From Hydractinia symbiolongicarpus (Eukaryota; Cnidaria; Hydrozoa; Anthoathecata; Hydractiniidae), in assembly GCF_029227915.1 (NCBI RefSeq), contig NC_079875.1, forward strand, positions 2,542,001 to 2,606,000: a stretch of DNA of 64,000 bases, read 5' to 3'. Position 1 is the first letter of the stretch, and the number at the start of each line of letters is the position of its first letter. The translations under genes and the position numbers were made by a program. Of this stretch, positions 12,401 to 26,162 are shown one piece after another. Under the pieces are notes generated by a model, which searched no databases, was not told the origin of the DNA, and saw only the letters and a list, made by a program, of their open reading frames with translations.

Positions 12401-14502
12401 CCAACCGTTGTAACTCAAACGAACTGACACCGTTAGAAAGTCAATGAAATGTACTTTTTGAAACTGTCGCTAATTCTTCAGCGCGAGATAACGGTTAGGA
12501 TTGGTCCCACAGTAAAAAATGACTTATTAATCAAAATTTTTAGATGAAGCACTACCACAGCGTCCAGTGTAATCGCTGAGTTCCGGCAATCAGGTCAAAT
12601 TAAGAAGAATGTTGTTTCTTGGAGTCCAATTTTCTCATTTATTACATTTATCAGGTCACAGTCCAAAGTTAGTTCAATTAAGTCCCACAGTCAATCGTTT
12701 CATTGTTAAAAGCGATGCAACCTAGTAATACCAGAAAAATATCGCTAAATACATGTTGGTACGAATATGTGACCCAACCATTGAAACTCAAACGGACTTA
12801 CACCGTTAGAAAATCAATGAAATGTAGTTTTTGAAACTGTCGCTATTCCTTCAGCGCGCGATAACAGCTAGGATTGGTCCCACGGTAAAGAATGACTTAT
12901 TTATCTGAATTTTTAAATGAAGCGCTGCCACAGCGCCCAGTGTAATCGCTGAGTTCCGGCAAACATGTCAAATTAAGATGAATGTTTTTTCTTGGAATTC
13001 AATTGTCTCATTTATCACATGTATCATGTCACAGTCCAAAGTTAGTTCAATTAAGTCCCACATTCAATCGTTTCACTGTTAAAAGCGATGCAACCTAGTA
13101 ATAACAGATAAATATCGCTAAATACATGTTTGTACGAATATGAGACGAATATATTTAAAACTGTCTTTATTTCTTCACCGCGCGCTAACGGCTAGGATTG
13201 GTCCCACAGTTAAAAAGTGACTTTTTTATCTTAATTTTTAAATGAAGCGCTACCACAGCGCCCGGTGTAATCGCTGAGTTGCGGCAATCATGTCAAATGA
13301 AGAAGAATGTTATTTCTTGGAGTCCAATTGTCTCACTTTCACATTTAAAAAGGTCACAGTCCAAAATCAGTTCAATTAAATCCCACAGTCAATCGTTTTG
13401 CTGTTAAAAGCGATACAACCTAGTAACACCGGAAAGATATCACGAAATACATGTTGGTAAGAATATGTGACTCAACCGTTGTAACTCAAACGGATTGAAA
13501 CTGTTAGAAAGTCAATGAAATGTACTTTTTGAAACTGTCTCTATTCCTTCAGCGCGGGATAACGGCTAGGATTGGTCCCACAGTAAAAAATGACTTACTT
13601 TTCAAAAATTTTAAATGAAGCGCTACCACAGCGCCCGGTGTAATCGCTGAGTTCCGGCAATCACGTCAAATTAAGAAGAATGTTATTTCTTGGAGTCCAA
13701 TTGTCTCATTTATCACATTTATCAGGTCACAGTCCAAAGTTAGTTCAATTAAGTCCCACAGCCAATCGTTTCACTGTTAAAAGCGATGCAACCTATTATT
13801 ATGAGAAAAAGATCGCTAAATACATGTTGGTACGAATATGTGACCCAACCGTTGTAACTCAAACGGACTGACATCAATTGAAAGTCAGTGAAATGTACTA
13901 TTTGAAGCTCTCTCTATTTCTTCAGCTCGCGCTAACGGCTAGGATTGGTCCCACAGTTAAAAAGTGACTTTTTTGTCTTAATTTTTAAATGAAACGCTAC
14001 CACAGCGCCCAGTGTAATCGCTGAGTTACGGCAAACATGTCAAATTAAGAAGAATGTTATTTCTTGGAGTCCAATTGTCTCACTTTTACATTTATAAGGT
14101 CACAGCATGAAATCAGTTCAAATAAGTCCCACAGTCATTCGTTTCATTGTTAAAAGCGATAACCTAGTAATACCGGAGAAGATATCACGAAATACATGTT
14201 GGTACGAATATGTGACTCAACCGTTGTAACTCAATCGGATTAATACTGTTAGAAAGTCAGTGAAATGTAGTTTTTGAAACTGTCGCTAATTCTTCAGCGC
14301 GAGATAACGGTTAGGATTGGTCCCACAGTAAAAAATGACTTATTATCAAAATTTTTAAATGAAGCACTACCACAGCGTCCAGTGTAATCGCTGAGTTCCG
14401 GCAATCAGGTCAAATTAAGAAGAATGTTATTTCTTGGAGTCCAATTTTCTCATTTATGACATTTATCAGGTCACAGTCCAAAGTTAGTTCAATTAAGTCC
14501 CA
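9430..14502 (+). repeat. HOR-A copy 1 (14 monomers, ~5,073 bp)
   Basis: Unit starts: 9557, 9931, 10303s, 10627, 11000, 11372, 11745, 12119, 12492, 12865s, 13189, 13563, 13936, 14308s. Each start from 9557 to 12492 recurs 5,073-5,074 bp further right (14630 to 17566), and starts 13563-14308 recur at 4,376 bp. Diagnostic variants shared with the next copy include the TTTTCATCTTAA tract (9591/14664), CCCATAGACAATCG (11197/16271) and TTAATCG (10826/15899). The left limit of ~9430 is where text after TCCCACATTC begins to match 14503 onward. Three of the 14 units are short. The order of monomer types, rather than any gene, defines the unit. Confidence 0.85.
9988..10002. other. Small inverted repeat GCGCT-n5-AGCGC, representative of most monomers
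   Basis: GCGCT and AGCGC are exact reverse complements around a five-base loop (ACCAC). The element sits about 57 bp after each unit start. Loop variants GCCAC, ACCAT and GCCAT occur with an intact stem. Other forms weaken it: GCACT..AGCGT (CGGTTAGG monomers) has mismatches, GCGTT..AGCGC has one G-T, and the X type reads GCGCTGCCATGGCGC. No function can be assigned; a short hairpin or cruciform is possible. Confidence 0.6.
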
Positions 14503-17500
14503 CATTCCATCGTTTCACTGTTAAAAGCGATGCAACCTAGTAATAACAGATAAATATCGCTAAATACATGTTTGTACGAATATGAGACGAATATATTTAA
14601 AACTGTCTTTTTTTTTCACCGCGCGCTAACGGCTAGGATTGGTCCCACAGTTAAAAAGTGACTTTTTCATCTTAATTTTTAAATGAAGCGCTACCACAAC
14701 GCCCGGTGTAATCGCTGAGTTGCGGCAATCATGTCAAATGAAGAAGAATGTTATTTCTTGGAGTCAAATTGTCTCACTTTCACATTTAAAAAGGTCACAG
14801 TCCAAAATCAGTTCAATTAAGTCCCACAGTCAATCGTTTTGCTGTTAAAAGCGATACAACCTAGTAACACCGGAAAGATATCACGAAATACATGTTGGTA
14901 AGAATATGTGACTCAACCGTTGTAACTCAAACGGATTGAAACTGTTAGAAAGTCAATGAAATGTACTTTTTGAAACTGTCTCTATTCCTTCAGCGCGGGA
15001 TAACGGCTAGGATTGGTCCCACAGTAAAAAATGACTTACTTATCAAAATTTTTAAATGAAGCGCTACCACAGCGCCCGGTGTAATCGCTGAGTTCCGGCA
15101 ATCACGTCAAATTAAGAAGAATGTTATTTCTTGGAGTCCAATTGTCTCAATTATCACATTTATCAGGTCACAGTCCAAAGTTAGTTCAATTAAGTCCCAC
15201 AGTCAATCGTTTCATTGTTAAAAGCTATGCAACCTAGTAATACCAGAAAAATATTGCTAAATACATGTTGGTACAAATATGTGACCCAATCATTGAAACT
15301 CAAACGGACTTACACCGTTAGAAAATCAATAAAATGTAGTTTTGAAACTGTCGCTATTCCTTTAGCGCGCGATAACGGCTAGGATTGGTCCCACGGTAAA
15401 GAATGACTTTTTTATCTGAATTTTTAAATGAAGCGCTGCCACAGCGCCCAGTGTGATCGCTAAGTTCCGGCAATCATGTCAAATTAAGATGAATGTTTTT
15501 TCTTGGAATTCAATTGTCTCATTTATCACATGTATCAGGTCACAGTCCAAAGTTAGTTCAATTAAGTCCCACATTCAATCGTTTCACTGTTAAAAGCGAT
15601 GCAACCTAGTAATAACAGATAAATATCGCTAAATACATGTTTGTACGAATATGTGACGAATATATTTAAAACTGTCTCTATTTCTTCACCGCGCGCTAAC
15701 GGCTAGGATTGGTCCCACAGTTAAAAAGTGACTTTTTTATCTTAATTTTTAAATGAAGCGCTACCACAGCGCCCGGTGTAATGGCTGAGTTGCGGCAATC
15801 ATGTCAAATTAAGAAAAATGTTATTTCTTGGAGTCCAATTGTCTCACTTTCACATTTATAAGGTCACAGTCCAAAATCAGTTCAATTTAGTCCCACAGTT
15901 AATCGTTTTGCTGTTAAAAGCGATACAACCTAGTAACACGGGAAAGATATCACGAAATACATGTTGGTAAGAATATGTGACTCAACCGTTGTATCTCAAA
16001 CGGATTGAAACTGTTAGAAAGTCAATGAAATGTACTTTTTGAAACTGTCTCTATTCCTTCAGCGCGGGATAACGGCTAGGATTGGTCCCACAGTAAAAAA
16101 TGACTTACTTATCTAAATTTTTAAATGAAGCGCTACCATAGCGCCCAGTGTAATCGCTCAGTTCCGGCAATCATGTCAAATTAAAAAGAATGGTATTTCT
16201 TGAAGTCCAATTGTCTCACGTATAACATTTATAAGGTCACAGTCTAAAATCAGTTCTATTTAGTCCCATAGACAATCGTTTCACTGTTAAAAGCGATGCA
16301 ACCTATTAATATGAGAAAAATATCGCTAAATACATGTTGGTACGAATATGTGACGCAACCGTTGTAACTGAAGCGGATTGATACCGTTAGAAAGTCAATG
16401 AAATGTGGTTTTTAAAACTGTCGCTATTTCTTCATCGCGCGATAACGGCTAGGATTGGTCCCACAGTAAAGAATGACTTACTTATCAAAATTTTTAAATG
16501 AAGCGCTACCACAGCGCCCGGTGTAATCGCTGAGTTCCGGCAATCACGTCAAATTAAGAAGAATGTTATTTCTCGGAGTCCAATTGTCTCATTTATCACA
16601 TTTATCAAGGCACAGTCCAAAGTTAGTTCAATTAAGTCCCACAGCCAATCGTTTTACTGTTAAAAGCGATGCAACCTATTAATATGAGAAAAATATCGCT
16701 AAATACATGTTGGTACGAATATGTGACCCAACCGTTGTAACTCAAACGGACTGACATCAATTGAAAGTCAGTGAAATGTAGTATTTGAAACTCTCTCTTT
16801 TTCTTCAGCTTGCGCTAACGGCTAGGATTGGTCCCACAGTTAAAAAGTGACTTTTTTATCTTAATTTTTAAATGAAGCGCTGCCATAGCGCCCAGTGTAA
16901 TCGCTGAGTTACGGCAAACATGTAAAATTAAGAAGAATGTTATTTCTTGGAGTCCGATTGTCTCACTTTCACAATTATAAGGTCACAGCATGAAATCAGT
17001 TCAAAGAAGTCCCACAGTCAATCGTTTCATTGTTAAAAGCGATACAACCTAGTAATACCGGAGAAGATATCACGAAATACATGTTGGTACGAATATGTGA
17101 CTCAACCGTTGTAACTCAATTGGATTAATACTGTTAGAAAGTCAGTGAAATGTAGTTTTTAAAACTGTCTCTACTTATTCAGCGCGCGATAACGGCTAGG
17201 ATTGGTCCCGCAGTAAAGAATGACTTATTTATCTAAATTTTTAAATGAAGCGCTACCACAGCGCCCAGTGTAATCGCTGAGTTCCGGCAATCACGTGAAA
17301 TTAAGAAGAATATTTTTTCTTGGAGTCCAATTGTCTCATTTATCACATTTATCAGGTCACAGTCCAAAGTTAGTTCAATTAAGTCCCACAGTCAATCGTG
17401 TCATTGTTAAAAGCGATGCAGCCTAGTAATACCAGAAAAACATCGCTAAATACACGTTGGTACGAATATGTGACCCAACCGTTGTAACTCAAACGAACTG

Positions 17501-18880
17501 ACACCGTTAGAAAGTCAATGAAATGTACTTTTTGAAACTGTCGCTAATTCTTCAGCGCGAGATAACGGTTAGGATTGGTCCCACAGTAAAAAATGACTTA
17601 TTAATCAAAATTTTTAAATGAAGCACTACCACAGCGTCCAGTGTAATCGCTGAGTTCCGGCAATCAAGTCAAATTAAGAAGAATGTTGTTTCTTGGAGTC
17701 CAATTTTCTCATTTATTACATTTATCAGGTCACAGTCCAAAGTTAGTTCAATTAAGTCCCACAGTCAATCGTTTTGCTGTTAAAAGCGATACAACCTAGT
17801 AACACCGGAAAGATATCACGAAATACATGTTGGTAAGAATATGTGACTCAACCGTTGTAACTCAAACGGATTGAAACTGTTAGAAAGTCAATGAAATGTA
17901 CTTTTTGAAACTGTCTCTAATCCTTCAGCGCGGGATAACGGCTAGGATTGGTCCCACAGTAAAAAATGACTTACTTTTCAAAATTTTTAAATGAAGCGCT
18001 ACCACAGCGCCCGGTGTAATCGCTGAGTTCCGGCAATCACGTCAAATTAAGAAGAATGTTATTTCTTGGAGTCCAATTGTCTCATTTATCACATTTATCA
18101 GGTCACAGTCCAAAGTTAGTTCAATTAAGTCCCACAGCCAATCGTTTCACTGTTAAAAACGATGCAACCTATTATTATGAGAAAAATATCGCTAAATACA
18201 TGTTGGTACGAATATGTGACCCAACCGTTGTAACTCAAACGGACTGACATCAATTGAAAGTCAGTGAAATGTACTATTTGAAGCTCTCTCTATTTTTTCA
18301 GCTCGCGCTAACGGCTAGGATTGGTCCCACGGTTAAAAAGTGACTTTTTTGTCTTAATTTTTAAATGAAGCGCTACCACAGCGCCCAGTGTAATCGCTGA
18401 GTTACGGCAAACATGTCAAATTAAGAAGAATGTTATTTCTTGGAGTCCAATTGCCTCACTTTCACATTTATAAGGTCACAGCATGAAATCAGTTCAAATA
18501 AGTCCCACAGTCATTCGTTTCATTGTTAAAAGCGATAACCTAGTAATACCGGAGAAGATATCACGAAATACATGTTGGTACGAATATGTGACTCAACCGT
18601 TGTAACTCAATCGGATTAATACTGTTAGAAAGTCAGTGAAATGTAGTTTTTGAAACTGTCGCTAATTCTTCAGCGCGAGATAACGGTTAGGATTGGTCCC
18701 ACAGTAAAAAATGACTTATTATCAAAATTTTTAAATGAAGCACTACCACAGCGTCCAGTGTAATCGCTGAGTTCCGGCAATCAGGTCAAATTAAGAAGAA
18801 TGTTATTTCTTGGAGTCCAATTTTCTCATTTATGACATTTATCAGGTCACAGTCCAAAGTTAGTTCAATTAAGTCCCACA
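14503..18880 (+). repeat. HOR-A copy 2 (12 monomers, two fewer than copy 1)
   Basis: Unit starts: 14630, 15004, 15376s, 15700, 16073, 16446, 16819, 17193, 17566, 17939, 18312, 18684. The match to copy 1 holds at offset 5,073-5,074 until about 17774, then jumps to offset 4,376. The 698-bp step equals one full and one short monomer, the equivalents of units 12865 and 13189. The join lies in CACAGTCAATCGTTTTGC, which both partner monomers share up to CAATCGTTT, so register is kept. The text after ~18883 (AGTAAATCGTGTC) leaves the HOR-A pattern. Whether copy 2 lost the pair or copy 1 gained it cannot be decided here. Confidence 0.84.
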
Positions 18881-19309
18881 GTAAATCGTGTCATTGTTAA
18901 AAGCGATGCAGCCTAGTAATACCAGAAAAACATTGCTAAATACATGTTGGTACGAATATGTGACCCAACCGTTGTAACTCAAACGAACTGACACCGTTAG
19001 AAAGTCAATGAAATGTACTTTTTGAAACTGTCGCTAATTCTTCAGCGCGAGATAACGGTTAGGATTGGTCCCACAGTAAAAAATGACTTATTAATCAAAA
19101 TTTTTAAATGAAGCACTACCACAGCGTCCAGTGTAATCGCTGAGTTCCGGCAATCAGGTCAAATTAAGAAGAATGTTATTTATTGGAGTCCAATTTTCTC
19201 ATTTATGACGTTTATCAGGTCACAGTCCAAAGTTAGTTCAATTAAGTCCCACATTCAATCGTTTCACTGTTAAAAGCGATGCAACCTAGTAATACCAGAA
19301 AAATATCGC
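18881..19309 (+). repeat. Linker monomers between HOR-A copies 2 and 3
   Basis: This stretch includes the unit start at 19056, which repeats the preceding unit (18684) almost exactly: CGGTTAGG start, GCACT..AGCGT inverted-repeat variant and ATTTATGAC block. It looks like a local one-monomer tandem duplication. The variant AGTAAATCGTGTCATTG at 18891 is rare elsewhere (29138 and 45768 regions), linking this point to two other mixed zones. Confidence 0.75.
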
Positions 19310-21125
19310 TAAATACATGTTGGTAAGAATATGTGACTCAACCGTTGTAACTCAAACGGATTGAAACTGTTAGAAAGTCAATGAAATGTACTTTTTGAAA
19401 CTGTCTCTATTCCTTCAGCGCGGGATAACGGCTAGGATTGGTCCCACAGTAAAAAATGATATACTTATCAAAATTTTTAAATGAAGCGCTACCACAGCGC
19501 CCGGTGTAATCGCTGAGTTCCGGCAATCACGTTAAATTAAGAAGAATGTTATTTCTTGGAGTCCAATTGTCTCATTTATCACATTTATCAGGTCACAGTC
19601 CAAAGTTAGTTCAATTAAGTCCCACAGTCAATCGTTTCATTGTTAAAAGCTATGCAACCTAGTAATACCAGAAAAATATCGCTAAATACATGTTGGTACG
19701 AATATGTGACCCAACCATTGAAACTCAAACGGACTTACACCGTTAGAAAATCAATGAAATGTAGTTTTGAAACTGTCGCTATTCCTTTAGCGCGCGATAA
19801 CGGCTAGGATTGGTCCCACGGTAAAGAATGACTTTTTTATCTGAATTTTTAAATGAAGCGCTGCCACAGCGCCCAGTGTGATCGCTAAGTTCCGGCAATC
19901 ATGTCAAATTAAGATGAATGTTTTTTCTTGGAATTCAATTGTCTCATTTATCACATGTATCAGGTCACAGTCCAAAGTTAGTTCAATTAAGTCCCACATT
20001 CAATGGTTTCACTGTTAAAAGCGATGCAACCTAGTAATAACAGATAAATATCGCTAAATACATGTTTGTACGAATATGTGACGAATATATTTAAAACTGT
20101 CTCTATTTCTTCACCGCGCGCTAACGGCTAGGATTGGTCCCACAGTTAAAAAGTGACTTTTTTATCTTAATTTTTAAATGAAGCGCTACCACAGCGCCCG
20201 GTGTAATGGCTGAGTTGCGGCAATCATGTCAAATTAAGAAAAATGTTATTTCTTGGAGTCCAATTGTCTCACTTTCACATTTATAAGGTCACAGTCCAAA
20301 ATCAGTTCAATTTAGTCCCACAGTTAATCGTTTTGCTGTTAAAAGCGATACAACCTAGTAACACCGGAAAGACATCACGAAATACATGTTGGTAAGAATA
20401 TGTGACTCAACCGTTGTAACTCAAACGGATTGAAACTGTTAGAAAGTCAATGAAATGTACTTTTTGAAACTGTCTCTACTCCTTCAGCGCGGGATAACGG
20501 CTAGGATTGGTCCCACAGTAAAAAATGACTTACTTATCTAAATTTTTAAATGAAGCGCTACCATAGCGCCCAGTGTAATCGCTCAGTTCCGGCAATCATG
20601 TCAAATTAAAAAGAATGTTATTTCTTGAAGTCCAATTGTCTCACGTATAACATTTATAAGGTCACAGTCTAAAATCAGTTCTATTTAGTCCCATAGACAA
20701 TCGTTTCACTGTTAAAAGCGATGCAACCTATTAATATGAGAAAAATATCGCTAAATACATGTTGGTACGAATATGTGACGCAACCGTTGTAACTGAAGCG
20801 GATTGATACCGTTAGAAAGTCAATGAAATGTGGTTTTTAAAACTGTCGCTATTTCTTCATCGCGCGATAACGGCTAGGATTGGTCCCACAGTAAAGAATG
20901 ACTTACTTATCAAAATTTTTAAATGAAGCGCTACCACAGCGCCCGGTGTAATCGCTGAGTTCCGGCAATCACGTCAAATTAAGAAGAATGTTATTTCTCG
21001 GAGTCCAATTGTCTCATTTATCACATTTATCAAGTCACAGTCCAAAGTTAGTTCAATTAAGTCCCACAGCCAATCGTTTTACTGTTAAAAGCGATGCAAC
21101 CTATTAATATGAGAAAAATATCGCT
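19310..21125 (+). repeat. HOR-A copy 3 (partial, ~5 monomers)
   Basis: Unit starts 19429, 19801s, 20125, 20498, 20871 and 21244 match 15004-16819 of copy 2 at a constant 4,425-bp offset. Shared variants are TTAATCG (15899/20324) and CCCATAGACAATCG (16271/20696). The match begins at the AAATACATGTTGGTAAG block at 19310 and ends near 21127, where GCTAATTACATG replaces GCTAAATACATG and the HOR-B pattern takes over. The copy is therefore truncated by, or merged into, the seven-monomer repeat. Confidence 0.82.
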
Positions 21126-23598
21126 AATTACATGTTGGTACGAATATGTGACCCAATTGTTGTAATTCAAACGGATTGACATCAATTGAAAGTCAGTGAA
21201 ATGTAGTATTTGAAACTCTCTCTATTTCCTCAGCTCGCGCTAACGGCTAGGATTGGTCCCACAGTTAAAAAGTGACTTTTTTATCTTAAGTTTTTAAAAG
21301 AAGCGCTACCACAGCGCCCAGTGTAATCGCTGAGTTACGGCAAACATGTCAAATTAAGAAGAATGTTATTTCTTGGAGTCCAATTGTCTCACTTTCACAT
21401 TTATAAGATCACAGCATGAAATCAATTCAAATAAGTCCCACAGTCAATCGTTTCATTGTTAAAAGCGATACAACCTAGTAATACCGGTGAAGATATCACG
21501 AAATACATGTTGGTACGAATATATGACTCAACCGTTGTAACTCAATCGGATTAATACTGTTAGAAAGTCAGTGAAATGTAGTTTTTGAAACTGTCTCTAC
21601 TTTTTCAGCGCGCGATAACGGCTAGGATTGGTCCCGCAGTAAAGAATGACTTATTTATCAAATTTTTAAATGAAGCGCTACCACAGCGCCCAGTGTAATC
21701 GCTGAGTTCCGGCAGTCACGTGAAATTAAGAAGAATATTTTTTCTTTGAGTCCAATTGTCTCATTTATCACATTTATCAGGTCACAGTCCAAAGTTAGGT
21801 CAATTAAGTCCCGCAGCCAATCGTTTTACTGTTAAAAGCGATGCAACCTATTAATATGAGAAAAATATCGCTAAATACATGTTGGTACGAATATGTGACC
21901 CAACCGTTGTAACTCAAACGGACTGACATCAATTTAAAGTCAGTGAAATGTAGTATTTGAAACTCTCTCTATTTCTTCAGCTCGCGCTAACGGCTAGGAT
22001 TGGTCCCACAGTTAAAAAGTGACTTTTTTATCTTAATTTTTAAATGAAGCGCTGCCACAGCGCCCAGTGTAATCGCTGAGTTACGGCAAACATGTCAAAT
22101 TAAGAAGAATGTTATTTCTTGGAGTCCGATTGTCTCACTTTCACAATTATAAGGTCACAGCATGAAATCAGTTCAAAGAAGTCCCACAGTCAATCGTTTC
22201 ATTGTTAAAAGCGATACAACCTAGTAATACCGGAGAAGATATCACGAAATACATGTTGGTACGAATATGTGACTCAACCGTTGTAACTCAATTGGATTAA
22301 TACTGTTAGAAAGTCAGTGAAATGTAGTTTTTAAAACTGTCTCTACTTCTTCAACGCGCGATAACGGCTAGGATTGGTCCCGCAGTAAAGAATGACTTAT
22401 TTATCTAAATTTTTAAATGAAGCGCTACCACAGCGCCCAGTGTAATTGCTGAGTTCCGGCAATCACGTGAAATTAAGAAGAATATTTTTTCTTGGAGTCC
22501 AATTGTCTCATATATCACATTTATCAGGTCACACTCCAAAGTTATTTCAATTAAGTCCCACAGTCAATCGTGTCATTGTTAAAAGCGATGCAGCCTAGTA
22601 ATACCAGAAAAACATCGCTAAATACACGTTGGTACGAATATGTGACCCAACCGTTGTAACTCAAACAAACTGACACCGTTAGAAAGTCAATGAAATGTAC
22701 TTTTTGAAACTGTCGCTAATTCTTCAGCGCGAGATAACGGTTAGGATTGGTCCCACAGTAAAAAATGACTTATTAATCAAAATTTTTAAATGAAGCACTA
22801 CCACAGCGTCCAGTGTAATCGCTGAGTTCCGGCAATCAGGTCAAATTAAAAAGAATGTTGTTTCTTGGAGTCCAATTTTCTCATTTATTACATTTATCAG
22901 GTCACAGTCCAAAGTTAGTTCAATTAAGTCCCACAGTCAATCGTTTCATTGTTAAAAGCGATGCAACCTAGTAATACCAGAAAAATATCGCTAAATACAT
23001 GTTGGTACGAATATGTGACCCAACCATTGAAACTCAAACGGACTTACACCGTTAGAAAATCAATGAAATGTAGTTTTTGAAACTGTCGCTATTCCTTCAG
23101 CGCGCGATAACAGCTAGGATTGGTCCCACGGTAAAGAATGACTTATTTATCTGAATTTTTAAATGAAGCGCTGCCACAGCGCCCAGTGTAATCGCTGAGT
23201 TCCGGCAAACATGTCAAATTAAGATGAATGTTTTTTCTTGGAATTCAATTGTCTCATTTATCACATGTATCATGTCACAGTCCAAAGTTAGTTCAATTAA
23301 GTCCCACATTCAATCGTTTCACTGTTAAAAGCGATGCAACCTAGTAATAACAGATAAATATCGCTAAATACATGTTTGTACGAATATGAGACGAATATAT
23401 TTAAAACTGTCTCTACTTCTTCAGCGCGCGATAACGGCTAGGATTGGTCCCGCAGTAAAGAATGACTTATTTATCTAAATTTTTAAATGAAGCGCCACCA
23501 CAGCGCCCAGTGTAATCGCTGAGTTCCGGCAATCACGTGAAATTAAGAAGAATATTTTTTCTTTGAGTCCAATTGTCTCATTTATCACATTTATCAGG
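21035..23598 (+). repeat. HOR-B copy 1 (7 monomers, 2,564 bp)
   Basis: Unit starts 21244, 21619, 21991, 22365, 22738, 23111s and 23435 recur at exactly +2,564 bp (23808, 24183, 24555, 24929, 25302, 25675, 25999). Rare markers in both copies are GCTAATTACATG (21123 and 23687), CCAATTGTTGTAATTC, the CTTAAGTTTTTAAAAG insertion, CACACTCCAAAGTTATTTC and CTCATATATCAC. By eye almost no base differs between the copies. The first ~90 bp overlap the end of HOR-A copy 3, because both patterns share that text. Confidence 0.9.
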
Positions 23599-26162
23599 TC
23601 ACAGTCCAAAGTTAGTTCAATTAAGTCCCACAGCCAATCGTTTTACTGTTAAAAGCGATGCAACCTATTAATATGAGAAAAATATCGCTAATTACATGTT
23701 GGTACGAATATGTGACCCAATTGTTGTAATTCAAACGGATTGACATCAATTGAAAGTCAGTGAAATGTAGTATTTGAAACTCTCTCTATTTCCTCAGCTC
23801 GCGCTAACGGCTAGGATTGGTCCCACAGTTAAAAAGTGACTTTTTTATCTTAAGTTTTTAAAAGAAGCGCTACCACAGCGCCCAGTGTAATCGCTGAGTT
23901 ACGGCAAACATGTCAAATTAAGAAGAATGTTATTTCTTGGAGTCCAATTGTCTCACTTTCACATTTATAAGATCACAGCATGAAATCAATTCAAATAAGT
24001 CCCACAGTCAATCGTTTCATTGTTAAAAGCGATACAACCTAGTAATACCGGTGAAGATATCACGAAATACATGTTGGTACGAATATATGACTCAACCGTT
24101 GTAACTCAATCGGATTAATACTGTTAGAAAGTCAGTGAAATGTAGTTTTTGAAACTGTCTCTACTTTTTCAGCGCGCGATAACGGCTAGGATTGGTCCCG
24201 CAGTAAAGAATGACTTATTTATCAAATTTTTAAATGAAGCGCTACCACAGCGCCCAGTGTAATCGCTGAGTTCCGGCAGTCACGTGAAATTAAGAAGAAT
24301 ATTTTTTCTTTGAGTCCAATTGTCTCATTTATCACATTTATCAGGTCACAGTCCAAAGTTAGGTCAATTAAGTCCCGCAGCCAATCGTTTTACTGTTAAA
24401 AGCGATGCAACCTATTAATATGAGAAAAATATCGCTAAATACATGTTGGTACGAATATGTGACCCAACCGTTGTAACTCAAACGGACTGACATCAATTTA
24501 AAGTCAGTGAAATGTAGTATTTGAAACTCTCTCTATTTCTTCAGCTCGCGCTAACGGCTAGGATTGGTCCCACAGTTAAAAAGTGACTTTTTTATCTTAA
24601 TTTTTAAATGAAGCGCTGCCACAGCGCCCAGTGTAATCGCTGAGTTACGGCAAACATGTCAAATTAAGAAGAATGTTATTTCTTGGAGTCCGATTGTCTC
24701 ACTTTCACAATTATAAGGTCACAGCATGAAATCAGTTCAAAGAAGTCCCACAGTCAATCGTTTCATTGTTAAAAGCGATACAACCTAGTAATACCGGAGA
24801 AGATATCACGAAATACATGTTGGTACGAATATGTGACTCAACCGTTGTAACTCAATTGGATTAATACTGTTAGAAAGTCAGTGAAATGTAGTTTTTAAAA
24901 CTGTCTCTACTTCTTCAACGCGCGATAACGGCTAGGATTGGTCCCGCAGTAAAGAATGACTTATTTATCTAAATTTTTAAATGAAGCGCTACCACAGCGC
25001 CCAGTGTAATTGCTGAGTTCCGGCAATCACGTGAAATTAAGAAGAATATTTTTTCTTGGAGTCCAATTGTCTCATATATCACATTTATCAGGTCACACTC
25101 CAAAGTTATTTCAATTAAGTCCCACAGTCAATCGTGTCATTGTTAAAAGCGATGCAGCCTAGTAATACCAGAAAAACATCGCTAAATACACGTTGGTACG
25201 AATATGGGACCCAACCGTTGTAACTCAAACAAACTGACACCGTTAGAAAGTCAATGAAATGTACTTTTTGAAACTGTCGCTAATTCTTCAGCGCGAGATA
25301 ACGGTTAGGATTGGTCCCACAGTAAAAAATGACTTATTAATCAAAATTTTTAAATGAAGCACTACCACAGCGTCCAGTGTAATCGCTGAGTTCCGGCAAT
25401 CAGGTCAAATTAAAAAGAATGTTGTTTCTTGGAGTCCAATTTTCTCATTTATTACATTTATCAGGTCACAGTCCAAAGTTAGTTCAATTAAGTCCCACAG
25501 TCAATCGTTTCATTGTTAAAAGCGATGCAACCTAGTAATACCAGAAAAATATCGCTAAATACATGTTGGTACGAATATGTGACCCAACCATTGAAACTCA
25601 AACGGACTTACACCGTTGGAAAATCAATGAAATGTAGTTTTTGAAACTGTCGCTATTCCTTCAGCGCGCGATAACAGCTAGGATTGGTCCCACGGTAAAG
25701 AATGACTTATTTATCTGAATTTTTAAATGAAGCGCTGCCACAGCGCCCAGTGTAATCGCTGAGTTCCGGCAAACATGTCAAATTAAGATGAATGTTTTTT
25801 CTTGGAATTCAATTGTCTCATTTATCACATGTATCATGTCACAGTCCAAAGTTAGTTCAATTAAGTCCCACATTCAATCGTTTCACTGTTAAAAGCGATG
25901 CAACCTAGTAATAACAGATAAATATCGCTAAATACATGTTTGTACGAATATGAGACGAATATATTTAAAACTGTCTCTACTTCTTCAGCGCGCGATAACG
26001 GCTAGGATTGGTCCCGCAGTAAAGAATGACTTATTTATCTAAATTTTTAAATGAAGCGCCACCACAGCGCCCAGTGTAATCGCTGAGTTCCGGCAATCAC
26101 GTGAAATTAAGAAGAATATTTTTTCTTTGAGTCCAATTGTCTCATTTATCACATTTATCAGG
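23599..26162 (+). repeat. HOR-B copy 2 (7 monomers, 2,564 bp)
   Basis: Near-exact second copy of 21035-23598. Differences I noticed are GAATATGGGACCC at 25201 against GAATATGTGACCC at 22637, and GTTGGAAAATC at 25615 against GTTAGAAAATC. The match continues as a tail to about 26250, then stops where GCTAAATACATG replaces GCTAATTACATG. So few differences over 2.5 kb indicate a recent tandem duplication, or an assembly collapse or expansion error. Confidence 0.9.

Noticed and set aside
14608-14617. Poly-T tract (nine T) as a terminator or insertion scar
   Set aside because: It is a length variant of the TCTTTATTTCTTCACC block of short monomers (compare 9534 and 13166), not a separate element.
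21035-26162. Assembly error as the explanation for near-identical copies
   Set aside because: It cannot be excluded without reads, but the two copies differ at single bases (for example 25206 against 22642), which argues against a simple duplicate join. Kept as a finding with this caveat.
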